A DNA stretch of 18,198 nt, taken from the NCBI GenBank assembly GCA_012026715.1, contig VEPB01000177.1, positions 1 through 18,198 of the forward strand, given 5' to 3'. This document shows, piece after piece, positions 15,282-18,198 of this stretch. The notes beneath the pieces were generated by a model. The model was not told the origin of the DNA and did no database searches. It was given only the letters and a program-made list of their open reading frames with translations. This DNA is from Methylococcaceae bacterium. GTDB lineage: Bacteria; Pseudomonadota; Gammaproteobacteria; Methylococcales; Methylococcaceae. Every line of letters starts with the position of its first letter. Position 1 is the first letter of the stretch. The position numbers and the translations under genes were made by a program.

Positions 15282-16703
15282 TCAAATTATTGACGTCTCC
15301 TCACCCCGCAAGCCGTATTTTCGGAGCTTCTCCACCAGGGTGGTCCGCCGCATGCGCAACAGGACGGCGGCATGGGCCACCACCCCGTCGGTTTCGTCCA
15401 GGGCTTGGCGGATCAACGCGCATTCCAGAGCGTTGAGGTGTTCCTTGAGATCAAGGCCATCTTCGGGGAGGCGGATACTGCTGGCATCCATGTTGACGGG
15501 AACCGGCTCACCGGGCGCCGTAGTTCCTTCGGAATCCAGCCGCACCGGCACCGGCGCCAGATCGGCCGGTTCGGCGTAGCGCAGAAATTTCTCCGGCAAA
15601 TCGGCGGCGTTCACCACCCGGTTCGGATGGAGTATGGCCAGACGTTCCACCAGATTGGAAAGCTCACGGACATTGCCGGGCCAGTGGTAGCGCTGCAGCA
15701 GCCGGATCGCGGCGGGCGCCAGCCGCACGCTGACCTTTTTTTCGGCCTTGAGCCGGGCACCCAGTTCATCGACCAGGGGGGGAATGTCTTCAATGCGTTC
15801 CCGCAAGGCAGGAACCTCGATGGGAAACACGTTGAGCCGGTTATAGAGGTCTTCGCGAAATCGGTTGTTGGCGATCTCATCCTCCAGGTTACGGTGGGTA
15901 GCCGCCACGACCCGCACGTCACACTGGATGGTCTTGTTGCTGCCCACCCGCTCGAAGCAGCGCTCCTGCAACACCCGCAGCAGCTTGACCTGCATCGCCA
16001 TGGGCATATCGCCAATCTCGTCCAGGAACAGGGTACCGCCTTCGGCCAGTTCGAAGCGCCCTTGGCGTGAATTGAGTGCGCCGGTGAAAGCCCCTTTCTC
16101 ATGGCCGAATAACTCGCTTTCCAGCAGTTCGCCAGGGATCGCCCCACAGTTGATGGGCACAAACGGTTTGGAACGCCGGCTGGAATAGTAATGGAGGTTG
16201 CGGGCGATGACTTCCTTGCCGGTACCCGACTCCCCCAACACCAGGACGGTCGCGTCGGATTGCGCCACCTGCAGTATCAGCTCGCGGGTATTCTGGATCG
16301 CACGACTGTCTCCCACCAGGGCGCGAAACAGTTCAATGGAACGCGACCCCGCCGCACCCTCTCGGGGAAACAGCTTGTCCAGACAGTCCTTGAGGGTTTC
16401 GTGAGTAGTCGGCCACGCCAGCCGCGCCGCGGCCCAGGGCAGCGATGGCGCCGCCACCTCGCCACCCCCATGAACCAACACCACCGGCATCTGTCGATCC
16501 AGCCCATCAAGGGTGGCCACCGCAGAGCCCGCCAGATCGTCTGCGGCAACAAACACCACACCGTAATCGGCCGCGCCGATCTGATCGAGGGACTGGGTCG
16601 AACTGACCGTATCCACGTCAAAACCGGCAAAACGCAACACCAGTGCCAGCTGCCGGCTGAGTTCGCCTTGGGCGGGGAGCAGTAAAACTCGGCGGGAAAC
16701 CAT
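15282..16703 (-). CDS. fleQ: Sigma54-dependent master flagellar regulator FleQ (FlrA)
   Basis: Top-level activator of flagellar genes. The N-terminal domain (1-115) has the fold pattern of a receiver but lacks the acidic pair (LLLPAQGE instead of an xxDD motif), a clear phospho-acceptor and the lysine, as in FleQ/FlrA. The AAA+ domain has Walker A GESGTGKE (157-164), GAFTGA (204-209) and Walker B LFLDE (225-229). The Fis-type helix-turn-helix is at about 437-464. LFRA (125-128), Arg168-Asn169 and Glu313-xxx-Arg317 correspond to the c-di-GMP-binding residues of P. aeruginosa FleQ at a constant offset of 17. ATG 16703 gives 473 residues; a GTG at 16760 would add an unrelated stretch. AGGAG lies 12 bases and GAG 7 bases upstream. 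It lies upstream of fleSR, as in Pseudomonas. Confidence 0.94.
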   Translation of the reverse strand: MVSRRVLLLPAQGELSRQLALVLRFAGFDVDTVSSTQSLDQIGAADYGVVFVAADDLAGSAVATLDGLDRQMPVVLVHGGGEVAAPSLPWAAARLAWPTTHETLKDCLDKLFPREGAAGSRSIELFRALVGDSRAIQNTRELILQVAQSDATVLVLGESGTGKEVIARNLHYYSSRRSKPFVPINCGAIPGELLESELFGHEKGAFTGALNSRQGRFELAEGGTLFLDEIGDMPMAMQVKLLRVLQERCFERVGSNKTIQCDVRVVAATHRNLEDEIANNRFREDLYNRLNVFPIEVPALRERIEDIPPLVDELGARLKAEKKVSVRLAPAAIRLLQRYHWPGNVRELSNLVERLAILHPNRVVNAADLPEKFLRYAEPADLAPVPVRLDSEGTTAPGEPVPVNMDASSIRLPEDGLDLKEHLNALECALIRQALDETDGVVAHAAVLLRMRRTTLVEKLRKYGLRGEETSII

Positions 16704-16777
16704 GGGGGGACTCAACTCCTGGCCGACGGAAGGCCGCCGATCAGCGGCTCGAGCCCACACTGGCCCGACGGTCCCTG

Positions 16778-16805
16778 AGTGTAGTCGTCAAAAATTCGAC
16801 GTCAA
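16778..16805 (-). promoter_or_regulatory. Sigma70 promoter for fleQ
   Basis: On the minus strand, TTGACG (16800-16805) and TACACT (16778-16783) are 16 bases apart, matching the consensus at 5 of 6 and 4 of 6 positions. The predicted start is near 16770, about 67 bases before the fleQ ATG and upstream of the alternative GTG at 16760. No -24/-12 element was seen here, as expected for a class I regulator. Confidence 0.55.
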
Positions 16806-16819
16806 ATGAGAGAGCCGGC

Positions 16820-17659
16820 CTAGAGCAGCAGTTGCTGGGTTTCCGCCACCTCCTCGGCGATACCCTCGATTTCCAACACCTCGATTTCCGGGTCCAGCCC
16901 CAGCTTGCGAAAGGCCGGTATGTCGCCCAGCCGGCTGAGAAGATCGGCATCTGCCATGATGCGGCTTTCCAGATAGGCGACCTGGACTACATCCACGTAA
17001 TCCGCCTGAGGGCCTGAGTCTCGGGTGAAGTCCAGGTACTGCCAAGCCGCCTGGCTGATGGATTCGGGGAAATCCCAGCGTTCCATGATCAGCCGTCCGA
17101 TTCCCGGGTGAAGCTTCTCCAGCAGGTTGGCCAGTGCCGATCCATCGGTCGCCAGTTCCGGGAATCGCTCCGCCATGGTCAGGATCGGCAGTTTGCCGAT
17201 CTGATGAATCAGACCGGCCAGCATCGCCTGCTCCTTGTTGAGATGGCCGCAGCGCAGGGAAAGCGCCCGGCTGACCGCCGAAACGTTCACGCTGTGCTTC
17301 CAGATGTCGAGAAAATATTGATCCAGCAACTGTTGCTTGGGCTTGAAGATCTGCTGCATGGCCAAGCCGGTGATCAGATTTCGGATCAGGTTGTGGCCCA
17401 TGCGGGTCACCGCCGCCTGGATGCTCTCGATCTTCTGCCGGGCTCGGTACAAAGGACTGTTGGCCACCTGCAACAGACGCGCCGACAACCCCGGGTCTCC
17501 GGCGATGATGCGGGCCAGCTCCCCGTCCGACGCATTGCCGCTGGCAACCGCCTGGCGCACGCTTAGGGCAACCTCCGGCAAAGTCGGCAGTTGCAGCTTG
17601 TTGCTGTCGATGGCTGCCGTGATGTGCTCGAGAAAGGTCTCCTCGTTCTTTAGATCCAT
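16820..17659 (-). CDS. HDOD-domain signalling protein
   Basis: A 279-residue soluble protein made almost entirely of one HDOD domain, a catalytically inactive relative of HD phosphohydrolases found in bacterial signalling proteins. The N-terminal signature is clear: LPTLPEVALSVRQAV (24-38), ELARIIAGDPGLSARLLQVANSPLYR (47-72) and IESIQAAVTRMGHNLIRNLI. The later helices include AMLAGLIHQIGKLPIL, where the metal-binding HD pair is absent (HQ), and HPGIGRLIMERWDFPESISQAAWQY. There is no receiver, GGDEF or EAL domain attached. GGAG lies 11 bases before the ATG at 17659. It is on the same strand as fleQ, 116 bases upstream of it, and as ygfZ behind it. A link to motility is suggested only by position. 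Confidence 0.9.
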   Translation of the reverse strand: MDLKNEETFLEHITAAIDSNKLQLPTLPEVALSVRQAVASGNASDGELARIIAGDPGLSARLLQVANSPLYRARQKIESIQAAVTRMGHNLIRNLITGLAMQQIFKPKQQLLDQYFLDIWKHSVNVSAVSRALSLRCGHLNKEQAMLAGLIHQIGKLPILTMAERFPELATDGSALANLLEKLHPGIGRLIMERWDFPESISQAAWQYLDFTRDSGPQADYVDVVQVAYLESRIMADADLLSRLGDIPAFRKLGLDPEIEVLEIEGIAEEVAETQQLLL

Positions 17660-17711
17660 GGGGTAAGCGGCTCCGGGAGATGTTTGGGGTCAGTTGAACG
17701 GCGATCCAGTG

Positions 17712-17725
17712 GCGTCGCAAGACGC
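17712..17725 (-). repeat. Short perfect hairpin in the HDOD gene leader
   Basis: GCGTC and GACGC arms (5 bp) enclose a 4-base loop that reads TTGC on the minus strand and GCAA (a GNRA tetraloop) on the plus strand. It lies 53 bases before the HDOD start. Function unknown; it may be a small leader structure or chance in GC-rich DNA. Confidence 0.35.
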
Positions 17726-17740
17726 GGTTCACTCAATTCG

Positions 17741-17777
17741 AACGGCTGGGCTGGGGCCAGAATACTGAACAGCCGTT
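17741..17777. repeat. Inverted repeat between ygfZ and the HDOD gene
   Basis: Perfect 8-bp arms AACGGCTG (17741-17748) and CAGCCGTT (17770-17777) enclose a 21-base loop that itself contains CTGG/CCAG. It sits 32 bases after the ygfZ stop. There is no U-tract, so it is not a standard intrinsic terminator. It could be a transcript-end processing structure or a regulator site. The rest of this 149-base gap shows no convincing promoter. Confidence 0.4.
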
Positions 17778-17808
17778 GCGTTAGACATCGCGCCGACTCC
17801 CCCCTGGT

Positions 17809-18198
17809 TCAAGATTCTTGATCCGGTAGGTCGAACACCGTCGCGGTGGCTCCGTCGATACTGAGTGCAACTCCCGGTGCAGGCTCACCGATGAGCACCG
17901 CCAGCAGTTCCGCCGGAACACCCGACAGAGCCGCCGAACACACGACGGTTCCCACGCCCTGCGCCTCGTCACCTCGTGCCTTGATCCTGGTCCCCGGCGC
18001 CGGCGGCGGCGCGCCGTCGGCCAGCACCAAGCGGAACATCCGCCGTTTGACGGCGCCCAGATACTGTGTCCGGGCGACGATTTCCTGGCCAGTATAGCAG
18101 CCCTTCTTGAACCCGATTCCGCCCAGCAAATCCAGGTTCAACATCTGCGGAATGAACTCTTCCGAAGTAGCCGACGACACCGAGGGAATGCCCGCCCG
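17809..18198 (-). CDS. ygfZ: tRNA-modifying/folate-binding protein YgfZ, C-terminal part (cut by window edge)
   Basis: Folate-dependent protein of the glycine-cleavage-T-like family that helps maintain iron-sulfur enzymes such as MiaB. The family signature KGCYTGQEIVARTQYLG is intact and contains the conserved cysteine. Before it is the typical TSEEFIPQMLNLDLLGGIGF stretch. The reading frame stays open to the end of the window (RAGIPSVSSATSEEF), so the 5' part is missing from this window rather than from the gene. About 129 codons plus the stop are present of the roughly 330-350 expected. The in-frame GTG at 18180 is an internal valine, not a start. The gene runs in the same direction as the HDOD gene 149 bases downstream. 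Confidence 0.93.
   Translation of the reverse strand, partial: RAGIPSVSSATSEEFIPQMLNLDLLGGIGFKKGCYTGQEIVARTQYLGAVKRRMFRLVLADGAPPPAPGTRIKARGDEAQGVGTVVCSAALSGVPAELLAVLIGEPAPGVALSIDGATATVFDLPDQES

Noticed and set aside
15282..16760. FleQ start at the GTG at 16760
   Set aside because: The extra 19 residues do not resemble the FleQ N-terminus, and the ATG at 16703 gives a constant 17-residue offset to P. aeruginosa FleQ across all c-di-GMP motifs.
16788..17732. Minus-strand open frame of 314 codons overlapping the HDOD gene
   Set aside because: Gly/Arg/His-rich shadow in another frame of the HDOD gene, which has a clear domain.
17744..17759. TGGCCCCAGCCCAGCC on the minus strand, with the GG-GC spacing of a sigma54 promoter, upstream of the HDOD gene
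   Set aside because: The -12 box reads CAGCC instead of TTGC and the element overlaps an inverted repeat; spacing alone is weak evidence in GC-rich DNA.
1..18198. Mobile element, CRISPR array, toxin-antitoxin, phage-defence or RNA gene
   Set aside because: I saw no terminal inverted repeats, transposase or integrase motifs, direct-repeat arrays or tRNA-like segments; the genes are all housekeeping or flagellar except the small exported protein and the HDOD gene.

Overview
The window is GC-rich and densely coded, with no gene-free stretch longer than about 150 bases. It looks like a gammaproteobacterial chromosome. The left end has the order queG (divergent) / nnr - tsaE - amidase, as around E. 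coli queG-nnr-tsaE-amiB. The right two thirds has the FleQ-FleSR flagellar control scheme known from Pseudomonas and Vibrio. I cannot name the genus from the sequence. A high-GC lineage such as Methylococcales or Chromatiales would fit, but that is a guess.

Layout. Positions 1-1565 (minus): a small exported four-cysteine protein of unknown function, then queG (epoxyqueuosine reductase, tRNA modification). Positions 1568-4702 (plus): nnr (repair of hydrated NAD(P)H), tsaE (t6A tRNA modification ATPase) and a periplasmic N-acetylmuramoyl-L-alanine amidase lacking the usual AMIN domain. Positions 4749-16703 (minus): a flagellar block, transcribed fleQ - fleS - fleR - fliE - fliF - fliG - fliH - fliI - fliJ - fliK. 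Positions 16820-18198 (minus): an HDOD-domain gene and the 3' part of ygfZ, cut by the window edge.

How the flagellar genes work together. FleQ (sigma54 activator with a degenerate receiver) has a plausible sigma70 promoter. Promoters of the -24/-12 (sigma54) type with the correct 12-base GG-to-GC spacing lie in front of fleS, fliE and fliK. This suggests a cascade: sigma70 makes FleQ, FleQ with RpoN makes the FleS/FleR two-component pair, and FleQ and/or FleR then drives the basal-body genes (MS ring FliF, rotor FliG, export ATPase complex FliHIJ) and the hook-length ruler FliK. All the c-di-GMP-binding residues I recall from P. aeruginosa FleQ are present at a constant offset of 17, apart from one conservative Ser to Ala change, so c-di-GMP control is likely.

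I found no mobile element, CRISPR array, tRNA or rRNA, and no system I would call undescribed. The most useful second looks are the three-promoter sigma54 layout (especially the one dedicated to fliK), the break in the conserved amiB-mutL gene order at the edge of the flagellar block, the AMIN-less amidase, and the uncharacterised four-cysteine secreted protein.
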